The notes beneath the pieces were generated by a model. That model saw only the letters and a program-made list of their open reading frames with translations. It had not been told where the DNA came from and did not search any database. Position numbers and translations under genes: made by a program. Shown here piece after piece: positions 1 through 5,528 of a stretch of 6,397 bases of DNA; positions within the stretch are counted from its first letter, which is position 1, and every line of letters begins with the position of its first letter. This DNA comes from Rickettsiales bacterium (lineage in GTDB: Bacteria; Pseudomonadota; Alphaproteobacteria; Rickettsiales; JANQQO01). The DNA is taken from contig JANQQO010000025.1 of NCBI GenBank assembly GCA_028289305.1, positions 1 to 6,397 of the forward strand. Reading direction: 5' to 3'.

Positions 1-507
1 CTGCGAGCGGCTTTTGCCCAGCACTTCGGCCAGATTTTCCTGCGTATAGCTATATTCCTCCATCAGGCGTTGATAGCCATCCGCCACTTCTAAGGGCGAT
101 AAATCGCGCCGCTGAATATTCTCCACCAGCGAAATCTCCAGCGCCTGTTTATCATCCAGCGCCATAATTACCGCGGGGATATCGCCCAAGCCCGCGAGCT
201 GGGCTGCGCGAAACCGGCGCTCCCCAGCAACAATCTCATACGCCCCATCTCCAGTAGCACGCACAATAATCGGCTGCACCACGCCGTTCTGCTTAATCGA
301 TTCGGCTAATTCCGCCAATTCATCATCGTCGAAATGCCGCCGTGGTTGCGCGTCCCACGGAGCGATACTCTCCAAGGCGATGCGATGCTGCTCTCCTGGC
401 GTATCATTTGCCGCTATGGTATCTGTGTCTGGCACGGCGGCTGGCCGTGCTGCTTCCTGTTCTGCGATCAGCGCGGATAATCCGCGCCCGAGTCCGGTTT
501 TGCTCAT
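1..507 (-). CDS. parB: ParB chromosome partition protein (CTP-binding, parS-binding), 3' end missing
   Basis: ParB binds parS, loads as a CTP-dependent clamp, spreads along neighbouring DNA and is moved by ParA to segregate the origin region. The 169 visible residues run from the start codon to the window edge in open frame. Residues 6-14 (LGRGLSALI) are the conserved N-terminal segment that in this family contacts ParA. QPRRHF (54-59) opens the ParB/Srx-like domain, GERRFRAA (95-102) is the CTP-binding box, and ENIQRRDLSPLE (129-140) is the second conserved box. A helix-turn-helix starts near residue 154 (YTQENLAEVLGKS) and is cut by the edge, so the rest of the DNA-binding domain and the dimerisation domain lie outside. 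The ATG at 507 has an AGGGGA Shine-Dalgarno sequence 7 nt upstream. The gene follows parA by 35 bp and is probably co-transcribed with it. A matching parS site lies about 3.5 kb upstream. The identification is firm; only the C-terminal part is unknown. Confidence 0.96.
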   Translation of the reverse strand, partial: MSKTGLGRGLSALIAEQEAARPAAVPDTDTIAANDTPGEQHRIALESIAPWDAQPRRHFDDDELAELAESIKQNGVVQPIIVRATGDGAYEIVAGERRFRAAQLAGLGDIPAVIMALDDKQALEISLVENIQRRDLSPLEVADGYQRLMEEYSYTQENLAEVLGKSRSQ

Positions 508-514
508 ACAATTA

Positions 515-520
515 TCCCCT
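515..520 (-). promoter_or_regulatory. Shine-Dalgarno site of parB
   Basis: AGGGGA on the minus strand lies 7 nt before the ATG at 507 and supports that start. It sits in the 35-bp parA-parB spacer, in which I see no convincing separate promoter or terminator. Confidence 0.7.
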
Positions 521-542
521 ATATATCAGTAGGTTGCACCGG

Positions 543-1361
543 TTAGGCGGCCTGTTTCTTCGGCACGCCTTCCGGTCCGCGGTGCAAAATTTCCCGCGCT
601 AAATGAATATACGCCTGCGATCCGGGGCACCGGAAGTCATAAATTAACGCCGGCTTCCCATGGCTTGGTGCTTCGGATAAGCGCACATTGCGCGGAATCA
701 CCGTGTCATACACATATCCTTTGAGATAGGCGCGCACATCCTGCTCCACCTGTTCGGTCAGGCGGTTGCGCCGGTCGTACATGGTCAGCACAATGCCGTG
801 AATGCGCAAATCCGGGTTCAGCTTTTTCTGAATCCGCTCTACCGTATCCAGCAAATGTGCTAGGCCCTCCAGCGCGAAGAATTCGCATTGCAGCGGGATC
901 ACCACCGAAGTTGCCGCTACCAGCGCATTAATCGTCAACAGCCCGAGCGAAGGCGGGCAATCAATGATGATGTAATCATACTCATCCATATGCGGCGCGA
1001 GTTTCTCTTTAAGCTTGAATTCGCGTGCCTCTTCGGTGGCAAGCTCGACCTCGGCAGCCGATAAATCCACCACCGCGGGGATAATCGACAGCCCCGGCAC
1101 AGCCGCATCCAGCCGCGCATCTTTCAGCGAGATCACCTCGTTGATCAGCAAATCATAGCTATTATGTTCACGTTGTGAGGGAGGAATGCCCAAACCAGTG
1201 GTGGCATTGCCTTGCGGGTCTAGATCCACCAACAGCGTCCGCTTTTTCACCGCCACCATCGCAGTGGCTAAATTCACGGCTGTGGTGGTTTTTCCTACCC
1301 CGCCTTTTTGATTGACTACGGCGATAATTTCGGGCGTGGTCCGCGGTTTTTGCGTGCTCAT
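543..1361 (-). CDS. parA: ParA chromosome partition ATPase
   Basis: ParA/Soj is a deviant-Walker ATPase that binds the nucleoid non-specifically as an ATP dimer; ParB-parS complexes stimulate its hydrolysis and follow the resulting gradient. The protein has 272 residues, a normal length for chromosomal ParA. It shows the deviant Walker A KGGVGKTT (19-26, with signature lysine 19), the Walker A' region LLVDLDPQGN (43-52), Walker B IIIDCPP (131-137) and the late conserved stretch RLSEAPSHGKP (227-237). The short N-terminus has no helix-turn-helix, unlike plasmid type Ia ParA proteins. An in-frame ATG 33 nt further upstream exists at 1394, but I prefer 1361: it has a GGAGGT Shine-Dalgarno site at 9 nt, it overlaps the rsmG stop as ATGA, and the upstream extension (MDHQHDGG...) does not look like family sequence. 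The overlap implies translational coupling to rsmG. parB follows in the same direction. Confidence 0.97.
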   Translation of the reverse strand: MSTQKPRTTPEIIAVVNQKGGVGKTTTAVNLATAMVAVKKRTLLVDLDPQGNATTGLGIPPSQREHNSYDLLINEVISLKDARLDAAVPGLSIIPAVVDLSAAEVELATEEAREFKLKEKLAPHMDEYDYIIIDCPPSLGLLTINALVAATSVVIPLQCEFFALEGLAHLLDTVERIQKKLNPDLRIHGIVLTMYDRRNRLTEQVEQDVRAYLKGYVYDTVIPRNVRLSEAPSHGKPALIYDFRCPGSQAYIHLAREILHRGPEGVPKKQAA

Positions 1362-1972
1362 AGCGGCATTACCTCCGTCATGCTGATGATCCATCCTGGT
1401 TCCCGTGCATCACTTGTTGCACTCGGCACAAATGATGTTCGCATTTTCCAGTGTTTTTCGGCGTGAGTCAATTCTTCTTTTGCCCGTGCGCCTTTAAGCC
1501 ACAGACACAGCGTGTTTGGCGTTAAAAATGGCGCTGCGTAATGCAAGCATTGCTCGAGCGACGCCACCGCGCGCGCTGTAATCACCTGTGCTGGAAATGG
1601 GTCTAATGCTTCTACCCGCGCGTGATGTAGGCTCACCGGCGTTTCAGTTACCCGTGCGACTTCTTCTAAAAACCCTATTTTGCGCCCGGTGCTTTCTACC
1701 AAATGTACATCCTTCACCCCGAGCAGTGCTAACACCATGCCCGGAAATCCTGCGCCACTGCCAAAATCCAATAACGTCTCTGCACCTTCTGGGATCAGGG
1801 GAAATAATTGCGCTGAATCCAAAATATGCCGCTGCCATAGATCCGCTTCGGTGGTTTTGCCAATCAGATTCATGCGCTGATTCCACTGCAGCAACAGCGC
1901 TGCATAGGCGCGCAATTTCTCCTCCGCCTCAGGCGTGGCTAAACGGCGTATGGCTTCAGGTAATTCTGACAT
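1358..1972 (-). CDS. rsmG: RsmG, 16S rRNA (guanine-N7) methyltransferase
   Basis: RsmG (GidB) uses S-adenosylmethionine to methylate N7 of a guanine in the 530 loop of 16S rRNA (G527 in E. coli numbering); loss of the enzyme in other bacteria gives low-level streptomycin resistance. The protein has 204 residues, close to the 207 of the E. coli enzyme. Visible family motifs are WNQRMNLI (30-37), RHILDS (48-53), the SAM-binding glycine loop LLDFGSGAGFPG (67-78), the acidic ribose-binding residue in VESTGRKIGFL (92-102) and TARAVASL (132-139). The ATG lies 3 bp after the mnmG stop and no good Shine-Dalgarno sequence precedes it, so ribosomes probably re-initiate from mnmG. The TGA stop overlaps the parA start codon (ATGA). 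The mnmG-rsmG pairing is the usual one for this family. Confidence 0.97.
   Translation of the reverse strand: MSELPEAIRRLATPEAEEKLRAYAALLLQWNQRMNLIGKTTEADLWQRHILDSAQLFPLIPEGAETLLDFGSGAGFPGMVLALLGVKDVHLVESTGRKIGFLEEVARVTETPVSLHHARVEALDPFPAQVITARAVASLEQCLHYAAPFLTPNTLCLWLKGARAKEELTHAEKHWKMRTSFVPSATSDAREPGWIISMTEVMPL
1371..1376 (-). promoter_or_regulatory. Shine-Dalgarno site of parA, inside the end of rsmG
   Basis: GGAGGT on the minus strand lies 9 nt before the ATG at 1361 and within the last codons of rsmG. It decides the parA start against the longer in-frame option at 1394. It is the strongest ribosome-binding site seen in the window, which fits a need for parA translation beyond what coupling from rsmG would give. 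Confidence 0.8.
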
Positions 1973-1975
1973 GGC

Positions 1976-3859
1976 TTATGCCGCATCGGCGGCATCGCGC
2001 TGCGCTTTTTCGTTTTTGCGCATTTGCACCACCAGTGCGGTTACCGCCGCGGGCGTCACGCCGGGAATGCGCCGCGCCTGGCCAATCGTGCGCGGGCGAA
2101 TCTGCTGCAATTTTTCCCGCACTTCATTCGATAGGCTCGGAATCGCAGCATAATCAAAATCCGCCGGTAGCACGCTATGCTCCTCTTTGCGGAATTGGCG
2201 AATATCTGCTTCCTGCCGCTGAATATACCCGGCATAGAGCGCCTCAATTTCCAGCTGTTCAGCAATATCCGGCGTAATGCTAGCAAGCTCTGGCCACAGC
2301 GCGCTAAGGCGGGCCATATCAACTGCCGGATAGGTGAGTAGCGACAGCCCATCGCGCGCTGCGCCATCTTGCGACATCGCAATACCGTGCTCTGCCGCAG
2401 CGTTGGGTGTCAGTGATACCGCCTTGAGCTGCGCGCGGCCTTTTTCTAGCGCCGCACATTTCGCCGCAAACGCGTCTGCCCGTTCATGGCCGACAATACC
2501 CGCAGCAATACCTTTTTGCGTCAGGCGGAAATCGGCATTATCGGCGCGCAGCAACAGGCGATATTCTGCGCGCGAGGTAAACATGCGATACGGCTCACTA
2601 GTGCCAAGCGTAATCAAATCATCAATCATCACCCCAGTATAGGCCTCGGTGCGATCGAGCACAAAAGGTGCTTCACCGCGCGCTTCCAGCGCCGCATTCG
2701 CACCGGCCACCAGCCCTTGCGCGCCGGCTTCTTCATACCCCGTCGTGCCATTGATTTGCCCTGCTAAAAACAGCCCAGGCAGGCGTTTTACCTGCAGCCG
2801 CGCATCAAGCTCGCGCGGGTCGACATAATCATATTCAATCGCATATCCTGGCCGCAGCATCGTTGCATTTTCTAATCCCGGAATCGTTTTTAGCAGCGCA
2901 TGCTGCACGTCTTCAGGCAGCGAGGTCGAAATTCCATTCGGGTAGACAGTAGGATCATTTAATCCCTCCGGCTCGAGGAAAATCTGATGCCGCTCACGCT
3001 CTGCAAAGCGCACCACCTTATCTTCAATCGACGGGCAATAGCGCGGACCAGTGCTTTCAATCTGCCCGGAATACATCGGCGAACGCGCGATATTCTCCTG
3101 AATGATCGCATGCGTTGCTGGCGTGGTATGGGTGATGTGGCAGTGAATTTGCGGCACAGTGACCTGTTGAGTCAGCGTAGAAAAAGGCCGCGGCGGATGA
3201 TCGCCCGGCTGTTTTTCTAAACGTCCCCACGCGATGGTATTGCCATCCAGCCGTGGTGGCGTTCCGGTTTTTAGCCGCCCCATCTGTAAAGATAAATCCT
3301 TCAGAGTTTTAGCAAGGCCAATCGCCGGTTTCTCCCCTACCCTACCCGCTGGCGTGGTGTTCTCGCCAATATGAATCAGCCCGCGCAAAAACGTGCCGGT
3401 GGTGAGCACCACCGAACGTGCTGCAATGCGCTCGCCCGCCGCGGTGATAATACCTTCCACGCCCGCATCACTAGTGAGGATATTTTCGACTTCCGCTTCT
3501 TTTATGCTGAGATTAGAATAGACCGCTAGCGTGTCTTGCATCGCCTGGCGATATAGCGCGCGATCGGCCTGTGCCCGCGGTCCCCAAACGGCCGGGCCTT
3601 TACTACGATTCAGCATGCGATAATGAATGCCGGCCTGATCAATCACGCGGCCCATTACGCCATCCAGCGCATCGATTTCGCGTACCAGCGTGCCCTTTGC
3701 CACGCCGCCAATCGCCGGATTACACGACATTTCGCCAATCGTCGCTTTTTTATGGGTGACGAGCATAGTAGCCGCTCCGGTGCGCGCCGCTGCTGTGGCC
3801 GCTTCGCATCCCGCGTGGCCGCCCCCAATCACAATCACATCCCATAATTTTGTCGTCAT
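1976..3859 (-). CDS. mnmG: MnmG, FAD-dependent tRNA U34 carboxymethylaminomethyl-modifying subunit
   Basis: MnmG (GidA) works with MnmE to install the (carboxymethyl)aminomethyl group at C5 of the wobble uridine in tRNAs that read codons ending in A or G, using FAD, NADH and methylene-tetrahydrofolate. The 627 residues match the usual length (E. coli 629). The FAD-binding motif GGGHAG is at 12-17, followed by the family signature MSCNPAIGG (44-52, Cys46) and PRYCPSIEDK (272-281, Cys275, aligned with the catalytic cysteine of E. coli). GQINGTTGYEEAGAQGL (367-383) and FTSRAEYRL (427-435) are the other PROSITE-type signatures, and the C-terminal helical region that contacts MnmE is complete. The start at 3859 fits the family N-terminus, but no clear Shine-Dalgarno sequence lies before it. 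Its 5' leader holds the stem-loops and parS described separately. rsmG follows after 3 bp. Confidence 0.98.
   Translation of the reverse strand: MTTKLWDVIVIGGGHAGCEAATAAARTGAATMLVTHKKATIGEMSCNPAIGGVAKGTLVREIDALDGVMGRVIDQAGIHYRMLNRSKGPAVWGPRAQADRALYRQAMQDTLAVYSNLSIKEAEVENILTSDAGVEGIITAAGERIAARSVVLTTGTFLRGLIHIGENTTPAGRVGEKPAIGLAKTLKDLSLQMGRLKTGTPPRLDGNTIAWGRLEKQPGDHPPRPFSTLTQQVTVPQIHCHITHTTPATHAIIQENIARSPMYSGQIESTGPRYCPSIEDKVVRFAERERHQIFLEPEGLNDPTVYPNGISTSLPEDVQHALLKTIPGLENATMLRPGYAIEYDYVDPRELDARLQVKRLPGLFLAGQINGTTGYEEAGAQGLVAGANAALEARGEAPFVLDRTEAYTGVMIDDLITLGTSEPYRMFTSRAEYRLLLRADNADFRLTQKGIAAGIVGHERADAFAAKCAALEKGRAQLKAVSLTPNAAAEHGIAMSQDGAARDGLSLLTYPAVDMARLSALWPELASITPDIAEQLEIEALYAGYIQRQEADIRQFRKEEHSVLPADFDYAAIPSLSNEVREKLQQIRPRTIGQARRIPGVTPAAVTALVVQMRKNEKAQRDAADAA
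1979..1994 (-). repeat. Short stem-loop at the end of mnmG, before the rsmG start
   Basis: TGCCGC at 1979-1984 and GCGGCA at 1989-1994 form a GC-rich 6-bp stem with a 4-nt loop. It ends directly at the mnmG stop codon and covers the place where an rsmG ribosome-binding site would sit. It could make rsmG translation depend on ribosomes finishing mnmG. The stem is short and lies in a GC-rich Ala-Asp coding stretch, so it may be accidental. Confidence 0.3.
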
Positions 3860-3908
3860 AACAACAACCGTAAGTAGGTTATCTGAAAAATGTACTACTA
3901 AAATATTT

Positions 3909-3940
3909 CTCCTTTAAAATGGATGTCCATTTTAAAGGAG
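3909..3940. repeat. Perfect 15-bp inverted repeat upstream of mnmG (stem-loop D)
   Basis: CTCCTTTAAAATGGA (3909-3923) is repeated in perfect inverse at 3926-3940 around a 2-nt centre. As RNA it would form a 14-bp stem with a 4-nt loop. It lies 49 bp before the mnmG start. No run of T follows on either strand (the minus strand continues AAATATTTTAG), so it is not a typical intrinsic terminator. It could be a processing or stability hairpin of the mnmE-mnmG transcript, an operator, or a member of a dispersed palindrome family. The repeat itself is certain; its role is not known. Confidence 0.9.
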
Positions 3941-3944
3941 GTTT

Positions 3945-3960
3945 CGCTTGCTTCGCAGCG
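3945..3960 (-). repeat. Small bulged stem-loop with GAA triloop (stem-loop C)
   Basis: On the minus strand CGCTGC-GAA-GCAAGCG gives six pairs with one bulged A and a GAA loop. The core GCGAAGC is known as an unusually stable mini-hairpin. It abuts stem-loop B with no gap and is separated from stem-loop D by 4 nt. Alone it would be weak evidence; its position in the series makes it more interesting. Confidence 0.45.
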
Positions 3961-3989
3961 GAAAATCACCACTTTCTGTGATGATTTTC
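3961..3989 (-). repeat. 12-bp stem-loop, fully paired on the operon strand (stem-loop B)
   Basis: The arms are 3961-3972 and 3978-3989 with a 5-nt loop (AGAAA on the minus strand). On the plus strand the pair 3969/3981 is a C-A mismatch; on the minus strand it is a U-G wobble, so all 12 positions pair in RNA of the operon direction. It abuts stem-loop A on one side and C on the other. No U-tract follows, so it is not an intrinsic terminator. Confidence 0.75.
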
Positions 3990-4015
3990 AGCGCATCTCT
4001 AACCAGAAATGCGCT
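3990..4015 (-). repeat. 11-bp stem-loop, fully paired on the operon strand (stem-loop A)
   Basis: AGCGCAT (3990-3996) and ATGCGCT (4009-4015) pair, and the stem continues with a further position and TCT/AGA around the loop at 4001-4004 (GGUU on the minus strand). Positions 3997/4008 are a C-A mismatch on the plus strand but a U-G wobble on the minus strand, giving 11 continuous pairs in operon-sense RNA. It lies 1 bp from the parS site and touches stem-loop B. Confidence 0.75.
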
Positions 4016-4016
4016 A

Positions 4017-4032
4017 TGTTCCACGTGGAACA
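4017..4032. promoter_or_regulatory. parS: parS centromere site, binding site of ParB
   Basis: TGTTCCACGTGGAACA is a perfect 16-bp palindrome. It matches the widely conserved chromosomal parS (TGTTTCACGTGAAACA) except for one symmetric change, C/G in place of T/A at positions 5 and 12; the core CACGTG and the outer TGTT/AACA are intact. It lies in the mnmE-mnmG spacer, about 2.7 kb upstream of parA and 3.5 kb upstream of parB, all in one gene block. I found no second CACGTG-cored site in the window. It should nucleate ParB loading, after which the clamp would slide over the neighbouring genes. Confidence 0.92.
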
Positions 4033-4034
4033 GG

Positions 4035-4048
4035 TTAACAGCTGTTAA
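4035..4048. promoter_or_regulatory. Perfect 14-bp palindrome next to parS, possible operator
   Basis: TTAACAGCTGTTAA is its own reverse complement and lies 2 bp from parS, with centres 17 bp apart. It is AT-rich with no spacer, so it would make a poor RNA hairpin and looks more like a site for a dimeric DNA-binding protein. It lies 12 bp after the mnmE stop codon. I do not recognise the motif as a known operator or DnaA box. Confidence 0.6.
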
Positions 4049-4060
4049 TACATTAGCCCC

Positions 4061-5425
4061 TTATTTGCCAATGCAAAATTGCCGGAATAACGTATCTAAA
4101 ATATCCTCTACGTCAATTCTACCGGTGATTTTTGCCAAAGCCGTGGCCGCAATGCGTAAATCTTCTGCACGTAATTCGATCGCTTTTTGGTGCGCTTCAC
4201 CGTCTAAAAAGCGCTGCAATGCTTGGTGACAATCGTCTAGCGCGATGCGGTGCCGCTCGCGTGTGAAAACCGGGTGTTCTCCCGGTGCAGCATGTTGCTG
4301 CAACCAATTTTCCAGCGCATCTAACACCGTATCCACCCCCTGCCCGGTTTTGGTCGAAAACGCGATTACGGGCTGATGCTGGATGGTGGGATTTTCTGGC
4401 GGTGTGTTACATAAATCCGAACGGCTGATGAAAAAGAGGCATTTTTCTGCCGCATACTCTTCTGCAAGCTGTAGCGTTGCAGCATCGTGCGCTGGCCATT
4501 GTTCCCCGTCAAATAACAACAAAGCGATATCGGCTTTTTCTGCGCGTGCGCGTGCGCGTGTGATACCCTCTAATTCAATGCTATCAGCACTTTCCCGCAG
4601 CCCTGCCGTGTCATATAGTGTGACTTTAAAACCCGCAATATCGAGCTGTACTTCAATCACGTCACGCGTGGTGCCGGCAATATGCGACACAATGGCGACG
4701 TCGCGTTTGGCGAGCATATTCATCAGCGAGGATTTTCCGACATTCGGCGCGCCGAGAATCACCGCGCTTATCCCCTCGCGCAGCAATTCGCCGCGGCGAT
4801 CATGGCTATGCGCTGCGATTGCGTGCTGTAATTGCGTGACGCGTTGGGTGAGATGTCGCGTCAGTGTCTGTGGTAGATTTTCATCAGGAAAATCGATATA
4901 GGCTTCGATTTCGGCGAGTGCTGCAATAATTTCCTGCCGCCACGCCGTATATAATTTTTCCAACACGCCTTCCATTTGCGCGAGCGCTTGTTTGCGCTGC
5001 GCCTCGGTATCAGCGGAAATCAAGTCTGACAGGCCCTCTGCCTGGGTAAGGTCCATACGGTCATTATCAAAAGCGCGGCGGGAAAATTCTCCCGGTTCTG
5101 CCGGGCGCAATCCAGGAATCTGGCTCAGGCACTGCGTCACCGCACGAATGACCGCAGGGCTGCCATGGAGGTGAAATTCGACGACATCTTCGCCGGTGAA
5201 ACTATGCGGCGCCTGGAAAGTGAGTGTCAGAGCGCGATCAATAGATTGTTTCGTTCCCGGAATGACCAACATGCGCAAGCTCGCGCGTCGCGGCGGTGGA
5301 ATATCCCCCGCGAGTTGCTCACAGGCCTGAAACGCGTTCGGACCGGAAATGCGCATGACCGCCACACCGGCCCTGCCCGGCGCGGTACTCAGCGCAAAAA
5401 TCGTCTCTTTATCGTAAGGTTGCAT
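4061..5425 (-). CDS. mnmE: MnmE, tRNA U34-modifying GTPase
   Basis: MnmE (TrmE) is a potassium-activated GTPase that dimerises through its N-terminal, folate-binding domain and works with MnmG on tRNA wobble uridines. The 454 residues match the E. coli protein in length. The N-terminal domain shows TAPGRAGVAVMRISG (14-28) and FTGEDVVEFHLHG (76-88). The G domain is inserted in the helical domain: G1 GAPNVGKSS (225-233), G2 GTTRD (251-255), G3 DTAG (272-275) and G5 STKTG (357-361). The G4 position reads SRSD (334-337) instead of NKxD, which is unusual. The C-terminal CIGK (451-454) with its catalytic cysteine is intact. The ATG at 5425 fits the family N-terminus; only a weak AGG precedes it. 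It lies 103 bp after comM and 201 bp before mnmG, a wider gap than between the later genes, so mnmG may have its own transcript start or be joined by read-through. Confidence 0.98.
   Translation of the reverse strand: MQPYDKETIFALSTAPGRAGVAVMRISGPNAFQACEQLAGDIPPPRRASLRMLVIPGTKQSIDRALTLTFQAPHSFTGEDVVEFHLHGSPAVIRAVTQCLSQIPGLRPAEPGEFSRRAFDNDRMDLTQAEGLSDLISADTEAQRKQALAQMEGVLEKLYTAWRQEIIAALAEIEAYIDFPDENLPQTLTRHLTQRVTQLQHAIAAHSHDRRGELLREGISAVILGAPNVGKSSLMNMLAKRDVAIVSHIAGTTRDVIEVQLDIAGFKVTLYDTAGLRESADSIELEGITRARARAEKADIALLLFDGEQWPAHDAATLQLAEEYAAEKCLFFISRSDLCNTPPENPTIQHQPVIAFSTKTGQGVDTVLDALENWLQQHAAPGEHPVFTRERHRIALDDCHQALQRFLDGEAHQKAIELRAEDLRIAATALAKITGRIDVEDILDTLFRQFCIGK
4541..4562. repeat. Hexamer repeat with alternating purine-pyrimidine tract inside mnmE
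   Basis: TGCGCG occurs three times in a row and continues as TGTG, giving 22 bp of strict purine-pyrimidine alternation. It encodes the Arg-Ala repeat (ARARA, residues 291-295) after the G3 region of MnmE. Such tracts can adopt Z-DNA, and gain or loss of one unit would keep the reading frame. It may be simple codon bias for Ala-Arg. Confidence 0.5.
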
Positions 5426-5528
5426 GACCTAACACATGTATTTTTACTAAAGGGGTGGCTGGCATACACGAAAATACAGCCAAAAGCAAGCATCCGGAAG
5501 TCAGATTAACGCTGTCTGGGTGGTGAAG

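Noticed and set aside
1362..1394. N-terminal extension of ParA from an upstream ATG
   Set aside because: The internal ATG at 1361 has a GGAGGT at 9 nt and an ATGA overlap with rsmG, and the extension does not resemble ParA proteins.
1588..2277. 229-residue plus-strand open frame
   Set aside because: It lies antisense to rsmG and mnmG, both complete and well conserved, and its protein is rich in Pro, Arg and Ala with no motif. It is a shadow of GC-rich coding sequence.
3909..3940. Intrinsic terminator between mnmE and mnmG
   Set aside because: The stem is AT-rich and is not followed by a run of T on either strand.
3860..4060. Replication origin at mnmG, as in E. coli
   Set aside because: The neighbourhood and parS suggest the origin is not far away, but I find no cluster of DnaA boxes (TTATNCACA) and no AT-rich unwinding region in this spacer.
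3948..4229. Plus-strand frame starting with TTG 6 nt after a perfect AAAGGAGG
   Set aside because: The Shine-Dalgarno-like sequence is one arm of the 15-bp inverted repeat, the first part crosses the stem-loops and parS, and the second half is antisense to the conserved end of mnmE. The predicted peptide has no family features.
4383..4901. 172-residue plus-strand open frame
   Set aside because: It is antisense to the GTPase domain of mnmE, serine-rich with no recognisable domain.
5461..5489. Possible mnmE promoter TTGCTT - 17 nt - TATGCC on the minus strand
   Set aside because: Each hexamer matches the general consensus at only three of six positions, which is expected by chance in 100 bp.
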